From Bradyrhizobium viridifuturi (lineage in GTDB: Bacteria > Pseudomonadota > Alphaproteobacteria > Rhizobiales > Xanthobacteraceae): a stretch of DNA of 64,000 nt. Below are positions 9,249 to 18,881 of this stretch, one piece after another; position 1 is the stretch's first letter, and the number at the start of each line of letters is the position of its first letter. The DNA is taken from NCBI RefSeq assembly GCF_001238275.1, contig NZ_LGTB01000035.1, positions 1 to 64,000 of the forward strand, written 5' to 3'. The notes beneath the pieces were generated by a model. That model made no database searches, was not told the origin of the DNA, and saw only the letters and a program-made list of their open reading frames with translations. The position numbers were made by a program, and so were the translations under genes.

Positions 9249-11471
9249 TCATCGACGAGATATCGTTATGTCGGCGGTTCCTCTATTGTTGAAGTAGAAG
9301 ATGCCCGTCAAACCCGGAATCCCAACTACTGCATCATTCACGAAGAGAAATAGCTCTCCATCACGGGTCGCACGCAAGACCTCATCGATAGAATGGTCCT
9401 TTGGATCAGGGTCCAGAAAGCTTTCTTCACCACCAACGCTACCGGTGCGCGCAACAATGCGAAACCAAGGTCTTATTAGTTCGCGACGCATAGGGAGGGA
9501 GAGAACCATGAGACCTTTATGCCAGACGGTTGGTGCGTCAAGGCTGTAGTATCCGGCCGGACTTGTTTGAATAGTGCCGTCGTACCAATGGGATTCGTGC
9601 GCTTTTACCGAAATTGCGTATCGGCCCCCTTCCTGCAGGAGCACCCCTGTCGCTGCGCAAATAGACGAGGAATCAAAAACTAGCGTGCGCTTTTCCCCTC
9701 TGGCCATACTAGAGGCTGCGGATCCGCTGCAGGCGAATCCTGCGTCGTCAAGGGCAATATAGGCAAGATGATTGGCTAACATGATCCCCACATAAACGAA
9801 GAAGAGAGCAGACAATCCCGGTCCGAGCTGAAATTTCCAGAAGCGCTTCGCGGATACGTATGGCCCGCTGGTTCGTAGCCGATATATCCAGCTCTCAGGA
9901 GATCCGCTGACCGCGAGGCGCCTAGCCACAGAGTTCTGCCAGATCGCGCTCATATCGCTCCTGACGAGCGCTGATAGTCTTGCGCTGAGCGCCGAAAAGG
10001 CCGCTAGGAGAATAATGATGGTAATGAAAGTCAGGGGACTTCGCGCATAGCCGTTCAACCATGGCTTTGCAGACGACGGCAGAAACGAGCCCGCTAGGCG
10101 GATTAGATCAGAGAGCCATCGCACCGGACTTGAAAATTCATCGGACGCTGGAAGGCTCTTTAGCAGCGGAAAGATAAAAAGCGCCGCGGAAGTCAATACA
10201 GTCAGAAAATAAACGATACGACGGAGCCAGACTCTGTTCCAAACGGCTTCCTGCGCTTTTGCTCGCGCTTGACTCGCGCTCACTGATTCATAGGGATTGC
10301 TATCAGAGGCAAGAATGGTGCCCGTGTCTGTGACAACCTCATATCCGGCCGGAATACCCAACGGAGCGCAAGGATGAGCGTTGTTCTCGATACGCTTGAA
10401 TACACTCTCGTGAATTTTGGGTGTTTGAATGAAGACCCCGTCACCTGGTCGATTCGAGAACTTCTCGTTGCATAACTCGGCGAGTTTCCGCGGTCCATAA
10501 CGGTAGTAACTGCCGAGGCCGCTGCGGGAGTCGTAAAGGCGGCCATCCTTGTCCCTGCCAGATTTTGTATTGATCAGGCTATCGGGATCAGCGTCGGGGG
10601 CTGACTTAAATCGCAATCCGCACTTTTCCGCCTCTCTCATAATCCAATACTGGGGGATATGCGCCAGCGAATCGTCCGGATATCCGCCACCGACATTGGA
10701 GTGCATCCCAGAGAACCAAACCTGGCTGATCCTTTCGCTTGATATACTGCGCTCTTGATCGGTGGTGGGTGGTCGCTGTGTGGACTCGTCCCATAAGACG
10801 GGATGAAACGTCGTTCGCTCGTCGTCAAGCGCGAGAGCGTGGCAAGCGCGCTGCACGCGCGGATCAAGCACACGACTTGGCAGTTCAAGTGGCCAGATCC
10901 ACTTGCTAACCCCCCGTGTCATTTCATCAACAGGCAATCCGTAGGCCGCCACGGTATCCCATAGCCCGAGAAAACGAATGCTCTTTATCTGTCTGTTGCG
11001 AGCTGCTGCTGTTGGAGGAGGGATGCTATAGTTCTTGTGAAACATCTCCCACCAAACGGTGTGGTACTTGCGTCGTCGGTAGTCCTCAAACGAGACCTTT
11101 GCTAGGCGGTCGAGCTCGATCTCGTTGCCCGCCTGAACAAGGCCTTGGTCGAGGATAAGCCCTATCACCACGCGGATGGTAAACGCGCCACGACTGAAGC
11201 CAAAGCCGAAGATCTCGTCGTCGTCGTGATGGTGATTTCGGCAAATGAATTTGTAGATATCTATTACGTTCCGCTTCAGTCCATAGCCAAACGCGCCGCC
11301 AAGAATTGCAAGCGGCTTAAAGCTCGAGGTACCAACCCCATCATCGTAAAACGCAACTTGATCTGATTGGGACAGGTCAAGTGCCTCAAATGTGCGCCAG
11401 ACATTCGTCCGCCAAATCGCCGCCGAAGAGTTACCGGTACCGTCTGAAAGAACAACAATTCTCTTGGCCAT
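9249..11471 (-). CDS. DUF2235 (Tle1-like) alpha/beta hydrolase with membrane helices and lectin-like tail
   Basis: The N-terminus (KRIVVLSDGTGN, FYDDGVGT, then GFGFSRGAFTIR with the GxSxG nucleophile) is diagnostic of DUF2235, the catalytic domain of Tle1-type phospholipases. About 740 residues are read from the ATG at 11471; an upstream start at 11597 is open but adds no conserved sequence. After the catalytic half come three hydrophobic helices, then a C-terminal domain ending GELFLFVNDAV and YFNNRGTADITI, a pattern like PA-IL/LecA-type galactose lectins. No VgrG, PAAR or Hcp gene is near, so a type VI effector role is not shown. Lipid hydrolysis is inferred from the family. The two membrane genes downstream are its likely partners. 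Confidence 0.8.
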   Translation of the reverse strand: MAKRIVVLSDGTGNSSAAIWRTNVWRTFEALDLSQSDQVAFYDDGVGTSSFKPLAILGGAFGYGLKRNVIDIYKFICRNHHHDDDEIFGFGFSRGAFTIRVVIGLILDQGLVQAGNEIELDRLAKVSFEDYRRRKYHTVWWEMFHKNYSIPPPTAAARNRQIKSIRFLGLWDTVAAYGLPVDEMTRGVSKWIWPLELPSRVLDPRVQRACHALALDDERTTFHPVLWDESTQRPPTTDQERSISSERISQVWFSGMHSNVGGGYPDDSLAHIPQYWIMREAEKCGLRFKSAPDADPDSLINTKSGRDKDGRLYDSRSGLGSYYRYGPRKLAELCNEKFSNRPGDGVFIQTPKIHESVFKRIENNAHPCAPLGIPAGYEVVTDTGTILASDSNPYESVSASQARAKAQEAVWNRVWLRRIVYFLTVLTSAALFIFPLLKSLPASDEFSSPVRWLSDLIRLAGSFLPSSAKPWLNGYARSPLTFITIIILLAAFSALSARLSALVRSDMSAIWQNSVARRLAVSGSPESWIYRLRTSGPYVSAKRFWKFQLGPGLSALFFVYVGIMLANHLAYIALDDAGFACSGSAASSMARGEKRTLVFDSSSICAATGVLLQEGGRYAISVKAHESHWYDGTIQTSPAGYYSLDAPTVWHKGLMVLSLPMRRELIRPWFRIVARTGSVGGEESFLDPDPKDHSIDEVLRATRDGELFLFVNDAVVGIPGLTGIFYFNNRGTADITISRR

Positions 11472-11880
11472 CGGTTGGACCTTACAAGGCCGATAGAACA
11501 ATTCGCGTCGCCAAATGGATTTAAGAAAATCCGTGATGGATGGAGGTTGCTGAACGCTCGAGCGATCGATCTTAGGAGTGGAGAAGATGCCAAGCACAAA
11601 CGTTCAGGGCGCCGCCATGGGCATCCCCGGCAAAATATGGCCGAGCCGGACCGTCGAAGACGAGACGTCCAGAAGTTTAGAGTATACCGGATTGATATTC
11701 GGTGCAACCAATGGTTGGATGTGAAGTAGCTTACATTTGGTTCGCTGGCGCGCCGTTATTGTTGTTGATCGTGTTGGTGCCTGGTCGGAACGATGGTCAT
11801 TTGTCCATCCTGAAGTTCGGCAGGCTTGGAAGAGGGATCTAAAATTATTCGTAAGTAATTCTTATTTTAGGGAGTGGCCA
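11472..11880. promoter_or_regulatory. Divergent intergenic region
   Basis: The roughly 400 bases between the minus-strand DUF2235 gene and the plus-strand membrane protein must hold the promoters of both. No promoter boxes or operator could be pinpointed. Weak in-frame extensions of both genes reach into it. Confidence 0.35.
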
Positions 11881-14046
11881 ATGCACACGGTCGTCAATCA
11901 TGGATTGTGGATCGCATCCGGTCTCTTGTTGTTTGTCGTCGCACTAATCCGTTTCAGCAGACCTCCAACGAACCGAACGGGAACGACATTTCTCCTATTC
12001 TATACTGGGGTCTTATTCTACTACGCGTTGCTGATCGGTCTTTGGCTTCTGGTCATCATACTCGTTAGCGCGGGCGGTTATGGCTTTGATGGAATTCCCA
12101 TCGCCCAATCACTAAAAGCCAATGAGTGGTTAAGTCCATCTCTTCCCGTAATCGGCTTTCTAGTCATTACGGTGGCATCGCAGTTTAAGCTTGTAGGAAG
12201 GCTGGATACAGGTGCTCGGCAGTTCTGCATTCAGCTCGCTGCAATCCCCGCAGAAGCGGAGCAACTCGCTGTAGAGTTGGCGCACGGCCAGCTGCAGCTC
12301 ATGGATCCAACTCTTATTGAGAACGTCTCGCGCGAGATTACACTGAACATTGGTGAGAATGCCCTTCATCTGACTAACGACGGGTCGCTTGCATCCCGTT
12401 TTACTCGTGCAGTATCACTTTATTGGTTGTTCATCATGCCGGATAATGCCGGCACTCCGCTCCCGTTCCCGACGAATATTAGCGGACGCTCGACCTACAC
12501 ACGCATAATGCGGCTCAACGAGAGAGCCGTTGAGCAGTCGCTTGGTCTCTACGACAGTCTCATGGAAAATGGTTTGGCCTGCTTTACGTCGTCAAAGTCG
12601 ACACGGGCAATGGAAGACGCGCTCAAGAAGAGTATCCAAGATCTTTCATTGACGGTTTGCAGATTGATCGCGAGATGGGTGCTCTATCTTGAGGTGACTG
12701 AAAATCGACGACGTAAGCGCCTTTCGAGCATGGGTCTCAATCCGCGCGATCACTCTCCCGCGTTTGGCCGCGATCAGTGGGTCGCCTCGATATTGGTGAT
12801 CATTGTTCTTTTCTTGTTTATGTCTATCGCGGTGCCGGGAAAACAACCGTTCGGCCAGACCTTTATGTACTCCGTGCTGATGGCGATCCAATTGGGTATG
12901 GCCGTCATCGCAGGTACGGCGGTAGCCCAGCGGTTCATTCGTCGAGAGGAGGAGAATGTCTGGCAGTTTCCACCTCTGGCAGAACTCACAATTGCGGCGC
13001 TCGTCGTGGTTGGGCTGTGTATCGTGCTGCGCATCGGCTGGCCATTAGTGCCGGACTTACTCAACACGGGGAGTATCTCCTTAGCTCAATCCCTTTCCGA
13101 ATTTTCTGATCGATGGCCGTTTGTTCTTCTACCTTTTGTCTGCACTTTTTCGATCGGGCTGATGTGTGCTCACCTCGGTACGCAGAACTGGAACTGGTTT
13201 CGGTTGGCCCTCCTGGGGGGAGCCCTGAATGCGGCGACATTTGTCGTTACAGCGCTTCTGATTGCTCAGCTCTTAAGCGGTGAGTTCTTGGAGAGAATTC
13301 AGGGTACTCCGAACCTTACCAAACTGCTTACATCGTTAGGCATCGCAGGTTTCGTGTTGGGAGCGATCGTACTCGCGATCTTTCCACGATCGATCCGTTC
13401 GAGCCAAATGGTCACGATGTTCGATCCATCACGCCCGTTCTTGACGAAGGTAAGACTAGGAGCCGCCGACACCACTGATCAGCCAGCTGAAATATCGAGC
13501 GGAGGCGCCGGACGGATGGGGCCCCGGGGCGCGTCGAGGGAACTGGGAAGTTATAGCCGCGACAGTATCGCGGATCTTGAGGGACGGTACGTTTGTTTCC
13601 GGCCTACGTTCACCAATGCGGCGGTTGTGAACGCCTATGAGATTTCAATCCATTGGGACGATAAACGCGCGTGCCTTGTATTCGAGGAGCGCAATCGGAC
13701 TGACAGCAGTCATTCTCAGATCGGACAGGTGCACATACCCGACGGGAGGCCATTTATGAATTTGGTGACCGTAGACAAGGGGGCTGTCCGTCTAATTATG
13801 GTGACTCGGCCGGACCACGTTGGAATTGCCCGCGGTCTGATGCTTACGCTGGCAAATCCTGGCGGCGTGCACTTCATTCCGGCCACCGCGCCGGTTGTTT
13901 TGCGGCGATTGAGCGACGTTGTTCCCCAAATGGGATTTGTGCATCAGAATTCGTCGGACTATGCCACATATATTGCTCAACTAAGCGACGTTGCGCCGGA
14001 GTTCGCGACGTTCGCGGCAGTAGCACATTTGCAAGAAGCGACCTAA
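11881..14046 (+). CDS. Large multi-pass membrane protein of unknown function
   Basis: The product is about 721 residues. The ATG at 11881 is chosen because GGGAG lies about 10 bases upstream. The membrane helices include WIASGLLLFVVALIRF, two long adjacent helices to about residue 80, and one near residue 105. A soluble helical region of about 180 residues follows, then six more helices between roughly residues 345 and 550. The last 150-170 residues are a soluble domain (from DLEGRYVCF onward) with alternating strands, possibly a sensor. I recognise no catalytic motif. It is divergent from the DUF2235 operon and in the same island. Confidence 0.6.
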   Translation: MHTVVNHGLWIASGLLLFVVALIRFSRPPTNRTGTTFLLFYTGVLFYYALLIGLWLLVIILVSAGGYGFDGIPIAQSLKANEWLSPSLPVIGFLVITVASQFKLVGRLDTGARQFCIQLAAIPAEAEQLAVELAHGQLQLMDPTLIENVSREITLNIGENALHLTNDGSLASRFTRAVSLYWLFIMPDNAGTPLPFPTNISGRSTYTRIMRLNERAVEQSLGLYDSLMENGLACFTSSKSTRAMEDALKKSIQDLSLTVCRLIARWVLYLEVTENRRRKRLSSMGLNPRDHSPAFGRDQWVASILVIIVLFLFMSIAVPGKQPFGQTFMYSVLMAIQLGMAVIAGTAVAQRFIRREEENVWQFPPLAELTIAALVVVGLCIVLRIGWPLVPDLLNTGSISLAQSLSEFSDRWPFVLLPFVCTFSIGLMCAHLGTQNWNWFRLALLGGALNAATFVVTALLIAQLLSGEFLERIQGTPNLTKLLTSLGIAGFVLGAIVLAIFPRSIRSSQMVTMFDPSRPFLTKVRLGAADTTDQPAEISSGGAGRMGPRGASRELGSYSRDSIADLEGRYVCFRPTFTNAAVVNAYEISIHWDDKRACLVFEERNRTDSSHSQIGQVHIPDGRPFMNLVTVDKGAVRLIMVTRPDHVGIARGLMLTLANPGGVHFIPATAPVVLRRLSDVVPQMGFVHQNSSDYATYIAQLSDVAPEFATFAAVAHLQEAT

Positions 14047-14387
14047 ACAAACTTCGGGGACTGCCTAGAGTGACCCCACTACTAGTGTGCGCTCACGATA
14101 CTTGACATCCGAGCGCGCGGTCCCGGTCCGTAATCGGAATTGGCGTGCCGCTCCTTAGTGAGTGGCGAAGCGATTGGGCCAGTGGACGTCGTGGTCTCGC
14201 CGCGGACAGCACCGCAGTCGACGTAACAAACGTCGCCGCAAATCTCGAAACTGTCTACTGGATCGCTCTGAATGTGACGTTCAGATCCATTGTAGAACTT
14301 AATTGCAGATCTGCTTTGCAGAGTGCCATAATTCTCAATACGCGAAGGTGACCAATTTGATTCAAGGGCTATCGAACGGGGCAGCCG
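14047..14387. other. Intergenic stretch between convergent genes, no gene recognised
   Basis: The 341 bases separate the membrane-protein gene from the convergent ParB-type genes. The one short plus-strand frame (14145-14351) has no recognisable product and is left out. Confidence 0.45.
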
Positions 14388-15284
14388 TTAGGCCGCGGTC
14401 GACTCGGATTCCGTGATCCGCTGGAATTCAAACAGCAGCTCCTGGAAGTGCTTTGCCAGATAGCCAACGACCTTGCCGTTGCGCAGGAGTTTTGAGACGT
14501 AGCCAACCGCCAACACCAGATCGAGATGGTCGGTGCCATAGGTTTGTTCGGCGACCTTGAACTCACGGGCGAGCGACGCGGATTCCCGTTCCATCAATGC
14601 AACCTGCTCGTCCGACAGCCCCTTGGGCTGGCGCGGTGTGTAGCCGGCCGCTAATTGACCGCGTGGGGTCGCCACCACCAGCGAACGCACATAGCTATTC
14701 GAGAAATTGTTCATCGCGATCATCAGCTCCGCGGCCTCGATCTGCCTGATCGGCGCCAGTTTGCGCAGCTCTGAAAACGTATTGAGGGTCAGATGTTTTT
14801 CCTTGAGCAGCTCAACCGCCTCGGCGCAGATACCATCCAAGAGTTTGCGCCGGCGACGGATGCTCGCAACGTCGACATTGAGTGCTTTTGCGATCCGCGC
14901 CTCCGAGACCCCTTTCTCGATCGCTTTGAGGATCATCCGATGTTCCTGAATGATCGCAATGCGGTTGACCCGCTTGTTGTAGGTGAAGGCCTCGTCTTCG
15001 GTCGACACCAGACAATCGATCTCCACCAGGCCGGAATCCTTCAAGACCTCCAGCCGGAGATGACCATCGAGCAGCAGAAATTTGCCACTTGCGTCCCGGC
15101 TCCGCGCCACGACCGGCGGCTCAACCAGTCCGATTTCGGCGATCGAGGCGGCAATTTGGCGGTATTTTGCCGAGCGCTTGATCTCCTCCGACACCAGTTT
15201 GAGGGGCTGGATATCGGCCAGTCGGACGGTGAGCGTGCGCTCCTCAAAGCTCATTCGCACTGCAATATGAGGCCGGCGCGCCAT
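14388..15284 (-). CDS. RepB/ParB-like protein, third gene of the recombinase cassette
   Basis: The product is about 298 residues. The N-terminal third has the ParB nuclease-like fold pattern: IAASIAEIGLVEPPVV, then LLDGHLRLEVLKDSG in place of the usual GERRxxA box. An HTH-like region follows (VSEARIAKALNVDVASIRRR). The C-terminal half matches the plasmid-partition RepB C-terminal domain as annotated in Rhizobiales. It starts 3 bases after the stop of the other ParB-like gene, so the two are coupled. No ParA or RepA lies nearby, so classical partition is unlikely; a DNA-binding role in a mobile element is inferred. Confidence 0.8.
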   Translation of the reverse strand: MARRPHIAVRMSFEERTLTVRLADIQPLKLVSEEIKRSAKYRQIAASIAEIGLVEPPVVARSRDASGKFLLLDGHLRLEVLKDSGLVEIDCLVSTEDEAFTYNKRVNRIAIIQEHRMILKAIEKGVSEARIAKALNVDVASIRRRRKLLDGICAEAVELLKEKHLTLNTFSELRKLAPIRQIEAAELMIAMNNFSNSYVRSLVVATPRGQLAAGYTPRQPKGLSDEQVALMERESASLAREFKVAEQTYGTDHLDLVLAVGYVSKLLRNGKVVGYLAKHFQELLFEFQRITESESTAA

Positions 15285-15287
15285 GGC

Positions 15288-16166
15288 TCAGCCCTGGCCG
15301 TGCAGGCGAACCGCAAGGTTCTTCGGCAAGGTATCGAGCTTTTCACCTTCCAGGATGGATAGAAAGTCCGGCTCGGTCAGGAGCTTCCGCAAAGCCTCCA
15401 GAATGAAGACCAGCCGCGCCTTCGTGCTGTTGGATTTGCGGACCAAGACCCGCTTGCGGTCGACGTCCTGCCGATAGGCACGGAGCAAGGCGTTCGAGCT
15501 GATCGGGGCGTCGTCGCCCCGGCGTGGGCCGGTCTTGTATCCCTTGCCGCGGCGCCGCCGCTGCTCGATCAATTTCTTGGCCGCAAGCAAGCGCTGGCCC
15601 CGCAACAGCTTTTCCTCGTATGCGTGTTGCAAGACGTTTTGAACGTCATTGTCTTCGGCCTGAGAGATCAAGACGGCGATGCTGACCGGCAGTTGCCCGG
15701 CCTCGACTGCGCGCAACAACCGCTGTTCGCCATTCTCCAACAAGTTGCTGACGCCCCTCACATATTCGACGGTCAGGCCGGTCTTGCGGGCGATGTCATC
15801 GAACTCGTATCCTCTCTGCCGCAGACCTTCGATGTCGTGCAGCAGGTCGATCGAGCGATGTTGGCGCCTGGCGCAATTCTCAACCAGGCTCATGATCGCG
15901 CTGTCCTCACTGGTCGCATCGATGACGATTGCCGGGATCTCGCGCTGCCCAAGCGCCTGGTAGGCCTCGAGCCGCCCCTGACCACAGACAAGGTCGTAGC
16001 GCGGCTCGCCGTCACCTGCCTTTCGCTTAACCGTGATCGGCCGCTTTAACCCGAGTTCAGCGACGCTCGTGACAATCTCCTTGAAGACGCGCCGGTTGCG
16101 AGCCCGCGGGTTCACCACATCAATCGCGCCGATCGAAACCATCTCAATGGATTGAACCGAGCCCAT
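15288..16166 (-). CDS. ParB/Spo0J-family protein, second gene of the recombinase cassette
   Basis: The product is about 292 residues. The ParB/sulfiredoxin-like domain shows IVTSVAELGLKRPITV and LVCGQGRLEAYQALGQREI (the GxGR-type nucleotide box), then SLVENCARR, matching the ENxxR motif of CTP-binding ParB proteins. An HTH follows (DDIARKTGLTVEYVRGV). Its start, with a strong GGAGG upstream, lies inside the end of the recombinase gene (23-base overlap). The adjacent RepB-like gene follows after 3 bases. Tight coupling to a recombinase instead of ParA suggests it guides or regulates recombination. That role is an inference. Confidence 0.85.
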   Translation of the reverse strand: MGSVQSIEMVSIGAIDVVNPRARNRRVFKEIVTSVAELGLKRPITVKRKAGDGEPRYDLVCGQGRLEAYQALGQREIPAIVIDATSEDSAIMSLVENCARRQHRSIDLLHDIEGLRQRGYEFDDIARKTGLTVEYVRGVSNLLENGEQRLLRAVEAGQLPVSIAVLISQAEDNDVQNVLQHAYEEKLLRGQRLLAAKKLIEQRRRRGKGYKTGPRRGDDAPISSNALLRAYRQDVDRKRVLVRKSNSTKARLVFILEALRKLLTEPDFLSILEGEKLDTLPKNLAVRLHGQG

Positions 16167-17724
16167 AGCTGACCTCCATCAGTTGCGAGCGCGCGGCGAG
16201 TTCAAACAGCATCTCCAGGGTGTCGAAGCGGTATGCATCCAGCGCCAAGCCATTGTCCTCGGCGAGTGCCGCACGTGAGTGCTCGATTTCAAAGCGCGGC
16301 AGCAGATAGTAGTCGAGGATGGCGCTGTTCATCTGGTTCATGCGTATCGCGACAGTGATGTCGGGGCGTAGGCCGGCATCGAACCGGATTTTCCAGCGAT
16401 GCGAGCCGGCCATCGTCTCCTGAGCCCGGACCAGGCATAATGATGTTGTGAACTCGTCATTGACCGACAGCAGGTCGGATTCTGCGTTCTGCTCGACTGT
16501 GCCGCCAATCTCTTCGATGCCGCGAATCGCTCTCTCGATCAGGCCGGGATACATCCGCCGCAGTGCCCGGTTGATCTCAATATAGCGGTAGTCCCGCTCT
16601 GGGCTGAAACCGATCAATTCATATGCCCGGATAAGGCTTCCGAAACGGGAGCGGTAGGCGCTGCTCGACGGCCCCAACTCTAACTCATCGATGATGATGC
16701 CGGACAGATAGCCGTGCTTCTCGAGCAGGCCCCGCAGCAGGTCCAGCAATTCTTCATCCGAGTAGGTCTTGGCGCGATCGTTGATGATCGCTTGTGCTGC
16801 CTGAAAGGTCTCGTCATCGACGATCGAGTCGAACGCCTTGTCGTGCCGAACCCAGTGCTCGGGTGGGTTATGGACCCGGTGCCCCTTCAGCTTGCAGGAG
16901 CAGTGGTTCCAGACATTGTTGCCGACATATTTTTCGTTGATCAGGATTTGGTGCACCGTGGCCCTACTCCAAGGGCGACCGAGATCAGTCAGGATTCTTC
17001 TGTCGTTGAGGACGGTCGCGATCTCGCGCTCGGGTTTGGCGTGATGCACGAAGCTATCGTAGATAAAGCGGATAGTCTCGATTTCTTCATCCGGGCCAGG
17101 AATAAGGATGATTCGATCGGTCTGGATGCTTTTGTGTTCACCGCGAACTAGTTCTCCTTTTGGTACACCATTCTGATCGATCAATTGTCGCCGCAGCCCG
17201 AAGCCGGCCGGCCCGCCTTGACGATAGCCAAGTTCGATCAATCGGCGCTGCCCAGCAAAAACCTTAACGGATAGCTCGCGGCTGTATTCGCCGGCCATCG
17301 CCCGCTTGACACCCTTCACAATGGTCGAAACAGGGCTGCCATCATTCTCGAACTGTTCGGCGCAATAGCGTACCGAGATGCCGGCTCTTTTGCAGATGTA
17401 TTCGTAATAGGCGCTTTCGTCAGCATCCTGAAAGCGACCCCAGCGACTGACGTCGTAGACGAGAATAGTGGAGTAGGTCGCATTTCCGTTCTGAACGTCT
17501 TCGATAAGTTCTTTGAGCGAATCTCGATCGTCTAGGGTCAGACCGGATTTGCCGCTATCTAAATATGTCTTCTCGACACTGAAGCCGTGACGCGTCGCAT
17601 ATTCGCGAATTGCCTGCGTCTGATTGGCTGTCGAATATTGTTGATGGTCAGTGGACATACGCACGTATTCGGCCGCAAGTGTGCATGTAACTGCAGCCCG
17701 GTTCGAAAGTTCATGTGTGGTCAT
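16144..17724 (-). CDS. Large serine recombinase (resolvase/invertase family)
   Basis: The product is about 526 residues. The N-terminal resolvase domain has AAEYVRMSTDHQ with the catalytic serine, then ILVYDVSRWGRF and the conserved RAMAGEYSRELS helix. The Recombinase domain follows (GGPAGFGLRRQLID; ATVHQILINEKYVGN). The C-terminal half lacks an obvious zinc-ribbon beta-recombinase block and is variable. The ATG at 17724 is chosen over a TTG at 17745. It heads an overlapping operon with two ParB-like genes and is divergent from a small HTH-like gene. It is the probable mobility enzyme of the island, but I could not identify att sites. Confidence 0.9.
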   Translation of the reverse strand: MTTHELSNRAAVTCTLAAEYVRMSTDHQQYSTANQTQAIREYATRHGFSVEKTYLDSGKSGLTLDDRDSLKELIEDVQNGNATYSTILVYDVSRWGRFQDADESAYYEYICKRAGISVRYCAEQFENDGSPVSTIVKGVKRAMAGEYSRELSVKVFAGQRRLIELGYRQGGPAGFGLRRQLIDQNGVPKGELVRGEHKSIQTDRIILIPGPDEEIETIRFIYDSFVHHAKPEREIATVLNDRRILTDLGRPWSRATVHQILINEKYVGNNVWNHCSCKLKGHRVHNPPEHWVRHDKAFDSIVDDETFQAAQAIINDRAKTYSDEELLDLLRGLLEKHGYLSGIIIDELELGPSSSAYRSRFGSLIRAYELIGFSPERDYRYIEINRALRRMYPGLIERAIRGIEEIGGTVEQNAESDLLSVNDEFTTSLCLVRAQETMAGSHRWKIRFDAGLRPDITVAIRMNQMNSAILDYYLLPRFEIEHSRAALAEDNGLALDAYRFDTLEMLFELAARSQLMEVSYGLGSIH

Positions 17725-17797
17725 TGACTGCCCCACTAACGTCAAGAAGCGATGATGAGGTGCACGAGAAGGAACTATAAGCTTGCTGGGCGGAAAA

Positions 17798-18166
17798 ATG
17801 CTTCCTAAAGCGGGTAGATCTCTTCCAGCCGATGCCGAAGTTTTTGAGGCTGATTACGCCCTGCTGATTGCAGAGGTTCTTCGTGCTGAACTGGGTGATA
17901 CCCACCAAGCGCTGAAATTGCTCATTCGATGGACCGGCGCTAACGAGCGAACAGCGAAAAACTGGATGGCCGCGGTCAATGGCCCGAGCGGCGAGCACTT
18001 GCTGAGGCTTATGAGATACTCCGATGGAGTCTTTGAATGCGTTCTGAGAGCATCGGGACGTCGACTAATTGTTTCCGATCGAAAGCTTGTCCATGTCAGA
18101 GATAGCCTACGGGAAACCGCGACGCTCCTTTCGGATTTGATCGAGCCAGTTGATACCAAGTATTAG
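17798..18166 (+). CDS. Small HTH-like protein divergent from the recombinase
   Basis: The product is about 122 residues. The core HQALKLLIRWTGANERTAKN and the following WMAAVNGPSGEHLL read as a helix-turn-helix in which a recognition helix is followed by a conserved NGPSGEHL loop. This pattern is familiar from small phage- or transposon-associated proteins in alphaproteobacteria. It starts 73 bases from the divergent recombinase start, so it may control that promoter. No toxin-like or catalytic motif is seen. Confidence 0.65.
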   Translation: MLPKAGRSLPADAEVFEADYALLIAEVLRAELGDTHQALKLLIRWTGANERTAKNWMAAVNGPSGEHLLRLMRYSDGVFECVLRASGRRLIVSDRKLVHVRDSLRETATLLSDLIEPVDTKY

Positions 18167-18499
18167 GCGTGTCCTCATTACGAGCATGAGCCATAACCCG
18201 ACGACTGAAGCGCCCGTGCTGTCATCGATCAGGCACGCCCCTGCCGATACAAGCTGGTCTACAGGAACGGGGTACTGAAGGTACTTACCGAATACGCTGG
18301 AATTTGAGCTGAACAAGCTGCTTGCCCGCCGCAACTGACGGCTGCTCCACAACCCGCGAGGCTCGATAGCTCGCCGCCGCCGTTCCCAGCGATGGTCTTT
18401 CACAACTCGTCACGTACTACTTTTGGCTATCCGGGCGCCCACGGGGTTGCCCTCCACCAGTGGTTGCGCTTAGTAACGAGCGGCTGGGGAGGCTTTTTG
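18167..18499. other. Intergenic stretch, no gene recognised
   Basis: The 333 bases between the HTH-like gene and the lipoprotein gene show no convincing gene. An in-frame extension of the lipoprotein gene reaches back to 18392 but lacks a signal-peptide-like start. Confidence 0.4.
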
Positions 18500-18877
18500 A
18501 TGAGAAATTTTGGAGCGGTGGCGCTCGCCGCCGCGTTGGGCGGCTGTGCGTCGTCGTCGGCGGACATCACGCCGAACTACGTTTCACCTGTCATGTATCA
18601 GTCCTACACGTGCCAGCAGCTCGCCCTCGAGGCGCAGGGCGTGTCTGCGCGCGCGGCGGCTTTATCTGGCGCCCAGGACAGCCAGCGCACAAAGGACACG
18701 ATCGCGACGACAGCCGCCGTCATCGTCTTCTGGCCTGCGGCGTTCTTGGTCGGCGGGGACAAGCAGACAGCGGCTGAGCTCGGTCAGATGAAGGGACAGA
18801 TGGTCGCAATCGAGCAGGCCTCGATCGCCAAGAAGTGCAACATCCAGTTTCAAAAGCCGCCGGGCGGGGCGACCTGA
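18500..18877 (+). CDS. Small lipoprotein
   Basis: The product is about 125 residues. The N-terminus MRNFGAVALAAALGGCASSS is a lipoprotein signal peptide with a lipobox ending LGGC. A hydrophobic stretch (IATTAAVIVFWPAAFLVGG) near residues 72-90 is flanked by helical regions with two further cysteines. GGGGAGG lies about 7 bases before the ATG at 18500, which settles the start. The next gene begins 5 bases after its stop. Function unknown; small lipoproteins of this plan are common in phages and envelope clusters. Confidence 0.75.
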   Translation: MRNFGAVALAAALGGCASSSADITPNYVSPVMYQSYTCQQLALEAQGVSARAAALSGAQDSQRTKDTIATTAAVIVFWPAAFLVGGDKQTAAELGQMKGQMVAIEQASIAKKCNIQFQKPPGGAT

Positions 18878-18881
18878 GCAA

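Noticed and set aside
9249..14046. Type VI secretion effector-immunity locus
   Set aside because: The DUF2235 domain fits, but no VgrG, PAAR, Hcp or adaptor gene is present, so secretion is unsupported.
14388..16166. A plasmid repABC or chromosome parABS locus
   Set aside because: No ParA, RepA or RepC and no parS-like or replication sequence; the ParB-like genes belong to a recombinase cassette.
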